A stretch of 64,000 bases of DNA from Candidatus Brevundimonas colombiensis. Lineage in GTDB: Bacteria; Pseudomonadota; Alphaproteobacteria; Caulobacterales; Caulobacteraceae. The notes below the pieces were generated by a model. That model saw nothing but the letters and a program-made list of their open reading frames with translations, was not told the origin of the DNA and searched no databases. Location of the stretch: NCBI GenBank assembly GCA_029202665.1, contig CP119326.1, positions 2,976,001 to 3,040,000 on the forward strand, written 5' to 3'. Positions within the stretch are counted from its first letter, which is position 1. Each line of letters starts with the position of its first letter. Both the position numbers and the translations under genes were made by a program. This document shows positions 36,714 through 45,846 of the stretch, one piece after another.

Positions 36714-36760
36714 GGGAGGCCTGATCCTTGTCGTCGTCCCAGAGGGACAGGGAGAGAAGC

Positions 36761-37576
36761 TCAGCCCTTCACGCTGCCCGCGAGCATGCCGCGGATGTAG
36801 TAGCGTTGCAGAGCCAGGAAGAGGATCAGCACGGGCGCGACCGTGACCACCGCCCCGGCCATCATCAGTTCGATGTCCTGCACATGCTCGCGCGACAGGG
36901 CCGCGAGCGCGACGGGCAGGGTATAGTTCGACTGGTCCGTCAGGATGATCAGCGGCCACAGGAAGTCGTTCCAGCTGCCCAGGAAGACGAACAGGCCCAG
37001 GGTGACGATGATCGGCTGCAGCGTCGGCAGGACCACGCGGCGGAAGATCTGGCCCTCGCTGGCGCCGTCGATCCGGGCGGCCTCCAGCATCTCGTCGGGA
37101 ATGCTCAGCGCATATTGGCGCACCAGGAACAGGCCGAAGATCGAGGCCAGCCACGGCACAAGCGCCCCGGCATAGGTGTTCACCAGCCCCATCCCCTTCA
37201 GCATCAGAAACAGCGGCAGGGTGCCGATCTGGGCCGGGACCACCAGGGCGGCGACCAGGAACTGGAACAGCCGCTCGCGCCCCTTGAACTTCAGCTTGGC
37301 GAAGGCGTAGCCGGCCGGGACGGTGAACCCCAGCGCGAGGATGGTGGCCAGGGTCGCCAGGGCGAAACTGTTCCACAGATACCGCCCCATCCCCTGGTTC
37401 AGGAACAGGTCGCGATAATGCTCCAGCGTCCAATGCGACGGCAGCAGCGGCGGCGGAAACACAGCCGCCTCGCCGGTCGCCATGAAGCTGACCGACACCA
37501 TCCAGACCAGCGGGAACAGCACGATCAGGGCGATGAGGGCGACGGCCAGGTTCAGCAGGATCGCGCGAATGTTCAC
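36761..37576 (-). CDS. Carbohydrate ABC transporter permease (MalG type)
   Basis: A 271-residue inner-membrane permease. It has six hydrophobic segments (for example LNLAVALIALIVLFPLVWMV, LFQFLVAALVVPAQIGTLPL) and the coupling EAA loop EAARIDGASEGQIFRRVVLP. The C-terminal RYYIRGMLAGSVKG is typical of MalG-type proteins. The GTG start overlaps the stop of the upstream permease gene by four bases (GTGA), so translation is coupled. It pairs with the MalF-type permease and the ATPase at 32259. Confidence 0.92.
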   Translation of the reverse strand: MNIRAILLNLAVALIALIVLFPLVWMVSVSFMATGEAAVFPPPLLPSHWTLEHYRDLFLNQGMGRYLWNSFALATLATILALGFTVPAGYAFAKLKFKGRERLFQFLVAALVVPAQIGTLPLFLMLKGMGLVNTYAGALVPWLASIFGLFLVRQYALSIPDEMLEAARIDGASEGQIFRRVVLPTLQPIIVTLGLFVFLGSWNDFLWPLIILTDQSNYTLPVALAALSREHVQDIELMMAGAVVTVAPVLILFLALQRYYIRGMLAGSVKG

Positions 37577-38517
37577 TGATACGCCCCCACCCGCTTGGCC
37601 ACCGCCAACTGGACCAGGGTGATGGCCAGGATGCACAGGAACAGCACGAACGCGACCGCGCTGGCGGAGCCCAGGTTCCACCATTTGAAGCCTTCCTCAT
37701 ACATGAAATACAGCACCGTCACCGTGCTCTGGGCCGGCCCGCCCTGCGTCATCACATAGGGTTCGGCGAACAGCTGGAAGAAGCTGGCGACCGAGATGAT
37801 CGAGACCAGCAGCATGGTCGGCGCGATGGCCGGCAGGGTCACATGGCGGAACTGCTTCCACGGCCCGGCGCCGTCGATCCGCGCGGCCTCGTACAGGTCG
37901 TCCGGCACGGTCTGAAGCACCGCCAGGAAGATCAGCATATTGTAGCCGAAGATCTTCCAGACCACGAACATCAGGATGGCGGGAATGGAGGTCGAGGGAT
38001 CGCCCAGCCAGTCCACGGCGGGCAGGCCCAGGCTCGTCAGACCCCAGTTGATGACGCCATATCGCGTGTGCAGCAGATAGCGCCACACCACCGCCGTCGC
38101 GACCAGGGTGGTGACATAGGGGGCGAAGAACATGACCCGCCAGATCGGCCGCCATTTCACCACCCGCGCGTTCAGGATCACCGCCGCCGCAAGGGACGCC
38201 GCGATGGACAGGGGCACGCCCAGCACCGCAAAGGTCAGTGTGTTCTTCATCGCCCCCCAGAACAGCGGATTGGTCAGCAGCCGCTCATAGTTCTGCAGGC
38301 CGACGAAACGCAGATTGTCCAGGTTCGCCAGGGCGTAGATGTCGAAGTCGGTCAGGCTGAGCAGCAAGGCCGCGATCACCGGAATGGCGAAGAACAGACC
38401 GATGGCCAGCATGGCCGGGGCGACGAAGGCCCAGGCCGCCCGCTCGCGCGCGCCGCGTCCCCGCGGCGGGCGATCTCTTGTCCCCGCCTTGGCCAATGTC
38501 GGATCGGCGACGGTCAT
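37573..38517 (-). CDS. Carbohydrate ABC transporter permease (MalF type)
   Basis: A 314-residue permease with membrane segments such as FVAPAMLAIGLFFAIPVIAA and the EAA loop EAARIDGAGPWKQFRHVTLP. The Arg/Gly-rich N-terminus is cytoplasmic. The ATG at 38517 overlaps the stop of the binding-protein gene (ATGA). It is part of a translationally coupled string of three transport genes. Confidence 0.92.
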   Translation of the reverse strand: MTVADPTLAKAGTRDRPPRGRGARERAAWAFVAPAMLAIGLFFAIPVIAALLLSLTDFDIYALANLDNLRFVGLQNYERLLTNPLFWGAMKNTLTFAVLGVPLSIAASLAAAVILNARVVKWRPIWRVMFFAPYVTTLVATAVVWRYLLHTRYGVINWGLTSLGLPAVDWLGDPSTSIPAILMFVVWKIFGYNMLIFLAVLQTVPDDLYEAARIDGAGPWKQFRHVTLPAIAPTMLLVSIISVASFFQLFAEPYVMTQGGPAQSTVTVLYFMYEEGFKWWNLGSASAVAFVLFLCILAITLVQLAVAKRVGAYQ

Positions 38518-39782
38518 ACCACCCTGCCCTGTTCCATCATCCAACGGCGTTTCTCCAGCAGCCGGTCGGCGCGGCGGTCGATCTCGGCGGCGGCGGTCTC
38601 AGGCGTATATTCGCCGCGCACCATCCGTTCGGCGACGATCTGCATCTCCGTCACGATCCGCTCCCATTCCGGCACCTTGGGCACCGCCTTGGCGCGCGAC
38701 AGCTGGCCTCTGAACGGCGCCAGCATCGGATCGCGTTCGACCCCCGCGATGTCCCAGGCGCTCTGGCGTGCGGGCAGATCGCCGACGATGGCGTTGAACC
38801 GGGCCTGCACCGCCGGTTCGGACAGATAGCGGACCAGGGCCCAGGCCGCGTCCTGATGCGGGGAGGATTTGAATACCGCAAGACTCGACCCGCCCGGCGC
38901 CGAGGCCCCCAGGCCGTTCGGCCCCGGCACGCCTGCGGTGGCCCAGTTCGGCTGGAACGACGCCGGCAGCTTGCTGCGGAAATCCCCCACGCTCCACGGG
39001 CCAGAGAAGTAGAAGCTGAAATAGCCCTTGGCGAACTCGGTCCAGACGTTGGAAATCTGCGTCGACGAGGCCAGGGGCGCCAACTGTTCGGCGAACAGGC
39101 TGCGATAAAAGGCCAGGGCCGCGACGAAACCGGGGCTGGAGAAGGCGCCGCGCGTGTCCCGGTCACGCAGCAGCGGTTCGTCGATCTGAAGCCCGAAGGT
39201 CAGCAGCTGCTCGAACTCATTCAGCGGCAGCAGGATGGCGTAGTTGTCGCCGCCCGCGACCCGCTTGATCGCATGCATGGCCCGCTTCCATTCGGCCCAG
39301 TCCTGCGGCGGCGCATCGAACCCGGCGCGGGCCAGCAGGTCCTTGCGATAGAACAGCAGCCGCGTGTCGACATACCAGGGCGTGGTCATGGCCCGTCCGG
39401 CGATCTGGTTCGTCTCCAGCACCGCCGGAAACTGATCCGCCAGCAGGTTCGCCGCCTGGGGCGGGGTCGGCGACAGGGCGCCGATGGCCGTCAGCTCCGC
39501 CACCCAGGTATTGCCGATCTGGCTGACATCCGGCAGCGACGCCCCGGCATAGGCGGTCAACAGCTTCTCGTGCGCCGCCGTCCACGGCAGAGGCTGCACC
39601 GAGACGCGGACGCCCGGATTGCGCCGCTCGAACTCGGGCATCAACTGCCCGACCGTCCCGCCCTCATTGCCCATAGCCCAGAAGCGCAGAACGGTCTCGC
39701 CCGAGCGGCGCGGGGTGCAGGCCGCAGCCGCCCCTCCCGCCATCAGGGCCAGCGCCCCCCTTCTGTGCGGGCCTGGACTCAT
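38514..39782 (-). CDS. Extracellular solute-binding lipoprotein of the sugar ABC importer
   Basis: A 422-residue binding protein of the maltose-binding (family 1) type. The N-terminal ALALMAGGAAAAC is a lipobox, so Cys is acylated and the protein is held to the inner membrane. Typical text follows: VLRFWAMGNEGGTVGQLMPE, ASLPDVSQIGNTWVAEL, FYFSGPWSVGDFRSKLP and the conserved GGSSLAVFKSSPHQDAAWAL. It overlaps the GH gene upstream by four bases. It probably binds the oligosaccharide released by the PF10091 enzyme. Confidence 0.92.
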   Translation of the reverse strand: MSPGPHRRGALALMAGGAAAACTPRRSGETVLRFWAMGNEGGTVGQLMPEFERRNPGVRVSVQPLPWTAAHEKLLTAYAGASLPDVSQIGNTWVAELTAIGALSPTPPQAANLLADQFPAVLETNQIAGRAMTTPWYVDTRLLFYRKDLLARAGFDAPPQDWAEWKRAMHAIKRVAGGDNYAILLPLNEFEQLLTFGLQIDEPLLRDRDTRGAFSSPGFVAALAFYRSLFAEQLAPLASSTQISNVWTEFAKGYFSFYFSGPWSVGDFRSKLPASFQPNWATAGVPGPNGLGASAPGGSSLAVFKSSPHQDAAWALVRYLSEPAVQARFNAIVGDLPARQSAWDIAGVERDPMLAPFRGQLSRAKAVPKVPEWERIVTEMQIVAERMVRGEYTPETAAAEIDRRADRLLEKRRWMMEQGRVV

Positions 39783-41263
39783 CCGTTCATCCAGCCGCCG
39801 GTGAAGCCCGCGATGTCGAGCGCGCGGCGGATATTGGGCTCGCCGCGCATATGGCGCCAGACGAACTCGGACCTGTGGTTTTCGGTCATGATGACGATCG
39901 GCCCCTGGTCGATGCCCAGATAGTCGCCGTCCACCCAGCCGACGCCGTCCACGATCTTGCCGTGCTGCAACGGCCCGTCGCGCACCGTCAGGGTCGGGTT
40001 GAAGCTGTCCAGGAAACCCCACTCGGTATAGACGCCCGCGCCGTATTTCTGCTTCATCGCCTTGACGCAGGGCACGACGATCTCGGGCGCGAAGGCGATG
40101 GAGCTGGCCGCCGCCGTGGGCGCGATGGTGCCGTCGTCACGCTCGCCGGGCCCGCGCGCGGAATAGCTGAAGAACTCGCGCTCCCTGCCGTCGATCACCT
40201 GTTTGAAGTCCCCCGGCCCGTCGCAGGCCGTCAGGCCCCAGACCTCGGACGAATAGCCGGCCCATCCCGCAACATTGTCGTGGGCGTATTTCTGCTGGGC
40301 GTAGACGGCGCGGCGGCTGTTCTCGAAATAGTCGAGGTATTCGCCCAGTTGGGCCGACTGACCCCGCATCCAGGCGTCCTGAATGCCGCGGAAATCGATG
40401 AACATATGGCTATACTGGTGCCCGAAGATGGGCGCGAAGTTCAGCCGCCAACTGCCCCAGCGGTCGGTCCAGCTCTCGTCATAGCTGGCCGCCCATTCGT
40501 GCCAGACATTGACCGACACCGGATGGGTCGGACTGCCGATGGCCAGCAGCAGCACCAGCATCCCCTCGTTATAGACGTGCCAGTCCGAGGGGATAAAGCC
40601 GCTCTCGGGATGCCAGCCCATGGTGATGCGGTTGTCGCGGATCACGGCCCACGGCCATTCGATCCGCTCGTAGATAGCCTGGGCCTTCTGCCGGATTTCC
40701 GCCTCGTCGGCATGACGGCCGTCGAAATAGCGGGCGGCGAACAACATGCCGCCGATCAGCAGGGCCGTATCGACCGTGGACAGCTCGTTCTGCGCGAACC
40801 GCAGCCCGGTCTCCATGTCCAGGAAATGATAGAAGAAGCCCTTGTGGCCCGCCGTGCCGGTCGCCTCCGGGCCCTGCGGCAGATCATGGAAGAACCGCAG
40901 CGTGGTGAGCGTCCGCTCGCGCGCCTCGGCCCGGCTCATCCAGCCGCGCGCGACGCCCACCGGCCAGCAGGTCAGGGCGAACCCCACAGCCGCCACCGAA
41001 CAGAAGGACGGCGTGGGCCAGCGATCCGGCGTCAGCCCCGTCCTGCGATCCGTCACCTTCTCGAACCAGCGGAAGGTCCGCTCCTGAAGCTCCTCGATCT
41101 CCTGATCCAGCCGCAAGGGCCGCCGCTGCGTCCCATTGATTGCGCCTGTCGCCACCGCCGCTCCGCCCGCCTGCTGCGCCGCCGCCATCACCGGAAAACC
41201 GGCGGCCAGAACCGCCGCGCCCGTCGTGGTCCGCATCAGGAAGTTTCGACGATTCATGGGCAT
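39779..41263 (-). CDS. Secreted PF10091 (glycoamylase-domain, GH144-like) glycoside hydrolase
   Basis: A 494-residue exported protein with a twin-Arg-like signal (MNRRNFLMRTTTGAAVLAAG, cut near MAAAQQ). The body is the (alpha/alpha)6 'glycoamylase' domain PF10091: LQERTFRWFEKVTDRRTGLT, HKGFFYHFLDMETGLR, DWHVYNEGMLVLLLAIGSP, FGHQYSHMFIDFRGIQDAWM and EWGFLDSFNPTLTVRDG. This domain is shared by GH144 endo-beta-1,2-glucanases and by the middle domain of cyclic beta-1,2-glucan synthases. The Glu in YNEGM is a candidate catalytic acid. Start codons at 41263 and 41257 are both possible. A terminator-like hairpin separates it from the TonB receptor gene. Confidence 0.85.
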   Translation of the reverse strand: MPMNRRNFLMRTTTGAAVLAAGFPVMAAAQQAGGAAVATGAINGTQRRPLRLDQEIEELQERTFRWFEKVTDRRTGLTPDRWPTPSFCSVAAVGFALTCWPVGVARGWMSRAEARERTLTTLRFFHDLPQGPEATGTAGHKGFFYHFLDMETGLRFAQNELSTVDTALLIGGMLFAARYFDGRHADEAEIRQKAQAIYERIEWPWAVIRDNRITMGWHPESGFIPSDWHVYNEGMLVLLLAIGSPTHPVSVNVWHEWAASYDESWTDRWGSWRLNFAPIFGHQYSHMFIDFRGIQDAWMRGQSAQLGEYLDYFENSRRAVYAQQKYAHDNVAGWAGYSSEVWGLTACDGPGDFKQVIDGREREFFSYSARGPGERDDGTIAPTAAASSIAFAPEIVVPCVKAMKQKYGAGVYTEWGFLDSFNPTLTVRDGPLQHGKIVDGVGWVDGDYLGIDQGPIVIMTENHRSEFVWRHMRGEPNIRRALDIAGFTGGWMNG

Positions 41264-41280
41264 GCTCACAGGGTCTGCAT

Positions 41281-41320
41281 CGAAAAAGAAAGGCCGCCTT
41301 CCGACAAGCGAAAGACGGCC
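41281..41320 (-). terminator. Terminator or attenuator between the TonB receptor and the glycosidase
   Basis: On the - strand a 12-bp stem with two G-U pairs (GGCCGTCTTTCG / CGGAAGGCGGCC) with a 5-base loop is followed by TTTCTTTTTCG. It should stop or reduce read-through from the receptor gene into the transport genes. Confidence 0.75.
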
Positions 41321-41333
41321 CAGGCTCAGGATC

Positions 41334-44300
41334 TTAGAACGCGTAGCGCAGGCCGACCTGGAAGCTGCGGGTCGGCAGGAAGACTTCTGTTCCAGCGCCA
41401 AAGCGCGGGCTGTTGAAGCCGGTGTCGAACGACTTGTAGTTGGTGAAGTTGAAGATGTTGATCGCGTCCGCAATGAACTCGACCCGCTGCCCCCCAAAGA
41501 CATCGAAGCCCTTGGTCAGACGCAGATCGACCTGGCGATAGGCGAAGTTGAGGCCAGGGAAGAAGGCCCGTTTCTCTGGATTTCCGCCGTTCCAACAGAT
41601 GTTGGGTCCCCCCGCAGGCGCGGTGGGGCAGTCGTAAACCGTATAAGGCAGACCGGATCCGAGGGTGACGATGCCCGACAACAGGAAGTCGGCAGGCAGC
41701 CCCAGGGTGCCGGACGCCACAATGCGGTGCCGCTCGTCCGTCGAAGACCGATATTCGGGAGATTGCCCCGGCGTGTTGTAGTCGAAATCAAACGCACCGT
41801 ACACGTTGTCACGGCTGCCGTTCTGAGTGGCGTCCATATAGGTGTAGGCGATGTTGAAGCCCCAGCGGTCCTCGGCGTTATATGGCTTGTCGGCCGTCAG
41901 ATAGATCGCCTTGTAGTCGCGTTCCTTATCCGTGTTCTGGAAGAAGATCAGGTTGCGGAACTGCGAGAAGCCGACCGAACCCGGGGTCGGCCCGCTGAAG
42001 CGACCGCCCGTCTCGGTCTGCGCATTGGCGATGTACCAGGCCGATTCACCCTCGGTATGACCAGCGGCGAAGGTCAAGGCCGTCTGCCAGCGGCCGAACT
42101 TCTGACGGATGCCGATGTTGAACTGATCCGTGCGCGGCGGCTCGAAGTTGTTCTTCACCAGGAAGACTTCGCCGGCGCCGGGGCTGGCGGCCAGCAACGG
42201 GTCCAGTCCGGCGGGCGTCAGATAGCGGGGATCCCAGGCGATGGTGTCCTGCCCCCCGCGCGGCCCCCCAGCGTTGGAGAAATAGATCGTCTTGTTGAAC
42301 TGGAAGGGCTTGAACCGTTCGTCGAAGGCGAAGTTGAAGCCGATGCGATCATAGTAACGGCCTGCGCCGCCGAAGATCACCGTCTTCTCGTCGCCGAAGA
42401 CGTCGTAAGAGAACCCAAAGCGCGGCTGGAAGGCGCCCTTAAACGCCTTGCGATCGCCGTCCGAGATGTAGTCCGAGGGATTGAAGTAAGACGGGAAGTC
42501 ATAGCCCGGCAGGTTCTGGATCGCCGCCAGCATGTTGCGGATGGAATCCGGCGTGCGGTAATCATTGTTGACCGCATTATCCTCATAGTCCCACCGGATG
42601 CCGATGTTCAGTTCCAGCTTGTCGGTAATCTGCCAGTCGTCCTGAATATACAGACCGATGACGTTGTTATCGACGTCCGCCGGCGGCACGGCGACGCCCA
42701 GGTTGACAGCGACGGGGATAGTGCGGCTGCCGTTGATTTCAGGACGGGCTTCGATGTCGTACACGAACGTCGGGTTGCGCCCCAAATCCTTCTGCACGAA
42801 ATAATTCTGCATCGAATACTTCGCACCCATCTTGATCGTGTGGGTGCCCATCCAGGCCAGGTCCGGGATGGTCAGATCGTTGCGGATCGTGGTGCTTTTC
42901 TGCTCCAGGAACTGCGCATCAGCACGGCCGCCCGCAGTGAATACGGTCGAGTCTCGGTTGTTTACGTTATACTGGAATCCCAAACTCGACGGATCATTTG
43001 CATCATCTTTCACATCGTCACGGAAGATGACGTATTGACGACCATAGTCCGTGCCGTTGATCACCGACTGCTCGTAGCTCGACTTCAGATAGTCGATCGA
43101 GAACTCGTTCAGGAAATGCTGGCCCTGGAACTGGTGACGCAGGTTGAAGGCCTGGGTCTCGCCGTTGTTGCGGGCGGCGCGGCTGGGCGCGTTCTGGCCG
43201 CTGGCGCCGCGGATGTCCTCTTCCGTCTTGTATTCCGTGCTGAACTCAAGGCGCTGACGATCGTCGATCTGCCACGACAGTTTGCCGAAGAAGACATCCT
43301 GCTCGTACGGCGTGGAAACCGTGCCCAGGTCGGCGGCAAAGAAGTCGTTGTATTCCGTGCGGTTCAGGAACGACTGCGCGATACGGTCTTCGTCCTTGCG
43401 CTCATAGGCGCCGAAGAAGTGCAGACGATCCTGGATGATCGGTCCGCCCAGGCTGGCGCCATATTGCAGACGACGGACGGGAGCTTTTTCGAAGTCCTTA
43501 CGGCGCGAGATTTCGTCCTGCGCCACCCAATCCGGGTCCTGGTAGAAGGCGAAGACGTCGCCGTGGAATTCGTTGGTGCCCGACCGCGTCACGGCGGTGA
43601 TGATGGCCGAACCCGCCTGTTCATACTCGGCCTTGAAGTTCTGGCTGATGACGCGGAACTCTTGCACGGCGCCCTGCGGGAAGGGCGTGCCGCGGCTGTC
43701 GTCCTGACCGGCGACGCCGCCGTCGTTGATCAACGACTTGCGGTTTTGACCGTCGATGAAGACGTTGATCGCCTGAGCCGTCTGGCCGCCGGCCGAAATC
43801 GTCCTTTCCGTGTCGTCTTCGGTGACGCGCAGGCCGGGCGCGAGGGCGGCGAAGTTCAGGAAGTTGCGGCTGATCTGCGGCAGGTTGTTGATCTGCTGCT
43901 GGGTGACGTTGGTGGCGACTTCCGGGGTGCGGACCTCGAACACGCGGCGGCCGGTGACGACGATGTCGCCCAACTCGGTCGCGCCCGCCGTGGCCTGGCC
44001 GGTCGCGGCGGCGGCGACGTCCAGGTTCAGCGTTCCAACCTGACCCAATGACAGGGTGACGGTCTCTTCCGCCGTCTGGCCGTCTGCGCTGGTCACCTGA
44101 ACACGATAGGTGCCGGGCCGCAGGCCCGACAGGACATAGCGCCCGTCCGCGCCCACCCGCGACCGGGTCGCGTAACCGGTTGAAATCTCGGTGGCGACGA
44201 CAGCCGCCCCGGCTTCGGCGGTCTGACCGTCATAGACCGAGCCGCGGAGCGTGGTGGTCGCGTTCTGAGCCGACGCGCCTCCTGCGACCGCCATGCTCAA

Positions 44301-44354
44301 GGCCAGCGCCGAGGCGGCGGCCAGGGCCAGGTTGCGTGTGTTGAACTGGTTCAT
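41334..44354 (-). CDS. TonB-dependent outer-membrane receptor with carboxypeptidase-like N-domain (Oar type)
   Basis: A 1006-residue outer-membrane transporter. A signal peptide covers residues 1-30 (ALAAASALALSMAVAGGASA). Residues about 31-115 are a carboxypeptidase regulatory-like domain (TTTLRGSVYDGQTAEAGAAV, GADGRYVLSGLRPGTYRV). A TonB-box-like GDIVVTGRR precedes the plug. The rest is a beta barrel ending in the BamA-recognised RYAF with terminal Phe. Oar-type receptors import glycans or peptides. AAGGGGAGAA gives a strong ribosome site. It lies 50 bases after the lacI gene and is probably transcribed with it. Confidence 0.9.
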   Translation of the reverse strand: MNQFNTRNLALAAASALALSMAVAGGASAQNATTTLRGSVYDGQTAEAGAAVVATEISTGYATRSRVGADGRYVLSGLRPGTYRVQVTSADGQTAEETVTLSLGQVGTLNLDVAAAATGQATAGATELGDIVVTGRRVFEVRTPEVATNVTQQQINNLPQISRNFLNFAALAPGLRVTEDDTERTISAGGQTAQAINVFIDGQNRKSLINDGGVAGQDDSRGTPFPQGAVQEFRVISQNFKAEYEQAGSAIITAVTRSGTNEFHGDVFAFYQDPDWVAQDEISRRKDFEKAPVRRLQYGASLGGPIIQDRLHFFGAYERKDEDRIAQSFLNRTEYNDFFAADLGTVSTPYEQDVFFGKLSWQIDDRQRLEFSTEYKTEEDIRGASGQNAPSRAARNNGETQAFNLRHQFQGQHFLNEFSIDYLKSSYEQSVINGTDYGRQYVIFRDDVKDDANDPSSLGFQYNVNNRDSTVFTAGGRADAQFLEQKSTTIRNDLTIPDLAWMGTHTIKMGAKYSMQNYFVQKDLGRNPTFVYDIEARPEINGSRTIPVAVNLGVAVPPADVDNNVIGLYIQDDWQITDKLELNIGIRWDYEDNAVNNDYRTPDSIRNMLAAIQNLPGYDFPSYFNPSDYISDGDRKAFKGAFQPRFGFSYDVFGDEKTVIFGGAGRYYDRIGFNFAFDERFKPFQFNKTIYFSNAGGPRGGQDTIAWDPRYLTPAGLDPLLAASPGAGEVFLVKNNFEPPRTDQFNIGIRQKFGRWQTALTFAAGHTEGESAWYIANAQTETGGRFSGPTPGSVGFSQFRNLIFFQNTDKERDYKAIYLTADKPYNAEDRWGFNIAYTYMDATQNGSRDNVYGAFDFDYNTPGQSPEYRSSTDERHRIVASGTLGLPADFLLSGIVTLGSGLPYTVYDCPTAPAGGPNICWNGGNPEKRAFFPGLNFAYRQVDLRLTKGFDVFGGQRVEFIADAINIFNFTNYKSFDTGFNSPRFGAGTEVFLPTRSFQVGLRYAF

Positions 44355-44404
44355 CCTGAGTTCTCCCCTTGCTTTGGGATCGGTTGGCGTCGGCATGACG
44401 TCCC

Positions 44405-45490
44405 TCACCCCTTGTTGAACCTGGCGGTCGCGACCGCCGCGGTGGATTGGCGTTCGACCAGCGTCGGTCGGACAATCTCGCACCGCGTGTCGGCGGCTTC
44501 GCCGGTCTGACCGGCGCGAACCAGGCCGATCAGGCGCTCCACGCCCCGGCGGCCGATTTCGGCGATATTGACGCGCATGGTGGTCAGTGCGGGCCGCATC
44601 AGGGCGGCGATGGGCACGTCGTCGAAGCCGACCACGGCGATATCCTCGGGGCAGCGCACGCCCGCCTCCTGGAAGGCCAGAAGGGCGCCGACGGCCATCA
44701 TGTCGTTGGCCGCGAAGACGGCGTCGGGCCGCTGGGCCATGGCCAACAGCGCGGTTGCGGCGCGGTGGCCCGAAGCCTGCGAGAAGTCGCCTTCCACAAT
44801 GATCGGGGCCTGGCCGTCCAGGGCCGACACATAGCCGGCGGCGCGGGTGTCAGCCTCGACGTTGGCCGCCGCGCCGCGAATGTGGGCGATGCGACGCCGA
44901 CCCGTGGCCAGCAGATGCTGGACCGCCGCAACCGCTCCGCCATGGTTGTCGATGACGATGGCGGCGCGCCCCGCCTCGGCCGTGCCGGCGTTCATCAGCA
45001 GGACCGGCATCCGCCCGGCGAACTCATTGGCCAGATTGGCGGCGCCGACGTGGGGCGACAGGACGATCATCCCATCCACCCGGCCGCGCATGGAGCGAAC
45101 GGCGGCCAGGGTGTCCTCGGCGCCGTCATGCGAACTGGAGACGATCAGATGCTTGCCGTGCGCGCGCGCGGCCAGATCCATGCCCCGGATCAGCTCAGAG
45201 AAGAACTCGCCGAACAGGTCGGGCAGGATGACGCCGATGGTGTCGTTCTGGCTGGTCGACAGGCTGCGGGCGCCGAAGTGCGGCACATAACGCAGATGCT
45301 CCACCGCCTCGAGCACACGCTGGCGTGTCGCGTCGGACGTGACGCCCAGACCGTTCAGCACGCGGGAAACGGACGCGACGGACACCTGGGCGCGCTCGGC
45401 CACATCGCGCATGGTCGCAGCCTTGGCGAAAGGCGCGCCATCCTGCCCTGCGGACAGCGCGGTGGGTGCGGCCATGTCCAAGTCCATCAT
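44405..45490 (-). CDS. LacI-family transcriptional regulator of the glycan locus
   Basis: A 361-residue repressor-type regulator. The HTH and hinge helix are ATMRDVAERAQVSVASVSRV with LNGLGVTSDATRQRV; the sugar-binding domain follows (IGVILPDLFGEFFSELIRGM, DAVFAANDMMAVGALLAFQE, EDIAVVGFDDVPIAALMRPA). The start is uncertain between 45490, 45487 and 45475. A near-palindromic site TGTAA-GCGG-TTACA lies upstream at 45541, so autoregulation is likely. It probably controls the whole locus including the + strand ATPase gene. Confidence 0.92.
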   Translation of the reverse strand: MMDLDMAAPTALSAGQDGAPFAKAATMRDVAERAQVSVASVSRVLNGLGVTSDATRQRVLEAVEHLRYVPHFGARSLSTSQNDTIGVILPDLFGEFFSELIRGMDLAARAHGKHLIVSSSHDGAEDTLAAVRSMRGRVDGMIVLSPHVGAANLANEFAGRMPVLLMNAGTAEAGRAAIVIDNHGGAVAAVQHLLATGRRRIAHIRGAAANVEADTRAAGYVSALDGQAPIIVEGDFSQASGHRAATALLAMAQRPDAVFAANDMMAVGALLAFQEAGVRCPEDIAVVGFDDVPIAALMRPALTTMRVNIAEIGRRGVERLIGLVRAGQTGEAADTRCEIVRPTLVERQSTAAVATARFNKG

Positions 45491-45540
45491 CTCCCTGATT
45501 CCATCGTGCCGGCCCCTTGTCGAAGTCCGTCGATACCGAA

Positions 45541-45554
45541 TGTAAGCGGTTACA
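45541..45554. promoter_or_regulatory. LacI-type operator TGTAAGCGGTTACA upstream of the lacI gene
   Basis: A 14-bp near-perfect palindrome, with one mismatched pair next to its centre, 51 bases before the start codon. Matches the 32207 site in its TGTAA..CGGTTAC core. Confidence 0.7.
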
Positions 45555-45569
45555 TGACACAGGAGTAAT

Positions 45570-45597
45570 GAAGGTCGCAAGCGTCGGAAGGTCGCAA
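45570..45597. repeat. Direct repeat GAAGGTCGCAA x2 upstream of the lacI gene
   Basis: Two exact 11-mers start at 45570 and 45587, 17 bases apart. They lie where -35 elements or an activator site would be for the leftward promoter. No known regulator is recognised. Confidence 0.4.
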
Positions 45598-45778
45598 TTC
45601 CGTCTATTTTCGGCCGGTGTGGCTTTGCCGGCCCTAAGGCCTGTCGACTTCGCAGCGGCAAGGCGCGAAGAAATGACGCATGTTTTCAGTAACTAATGGG
45701 ATCACGGCGCGGGCCGTCGCAGCCGGTCGTCATCCGATGCCCTGGACGCTGCACGGGCGCCTCCACCCCACGCGCGAG

Positions 45779-45811
45779 AAAGCCCGCAACGCGGAGACGT
45801 CGCGGGCTTTT
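45779..45811. terminator. Hairpin AAAGCCCGC/GCGGGCTTT after mmsB
   Basis: A 9-bp stem with a 14-base loop. The + strand side ends in CTTTTCGG and the - strand side in CTTTCTCG. It serves mmsB on the - strand and may end a rightward transcript. Confidence 0.6.
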
Positions 45812-45846
45812 CGGCTTTAAGGATCGCGGCCGAATCGAAAGGGCCG

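Larger units (their letters stand above)
45491..45846. other. 356-base intergenic region with operator, direct repeat and terminator
   Basis: No convincing gene is seen. The lacI operator lies at 45541-45554, an 11-bp direct repeat GAAGGTCGCAA at 45570-45597, and a hairpin at 45779-45811 ending in TTTT on the + strand. The stretch 45600-45778 shows no tRNA-like fold and no good frame. Confidence 0.6.

Noticed and set aside
36714..37700. Upstream extension of the 33504-36713 glycosidase frame
   Set aside because: The extension overlaps both the permease gene and the lost signal peptide; the ATG at 36713 gives a proper signal sequence.
41136..44051. 971-codon open frame on the + strand opposite the TonB receptor
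   Set aside because: Antisense shadow of a receptor with signal peptide, plug and terminal Phe; no ribosome site or domain.
44165..44180. GTAACCGGTT inside the TonB receptor gene as another operator
   Set aside because: Only one arm matches the palindrome, and it lies in coding sequence.
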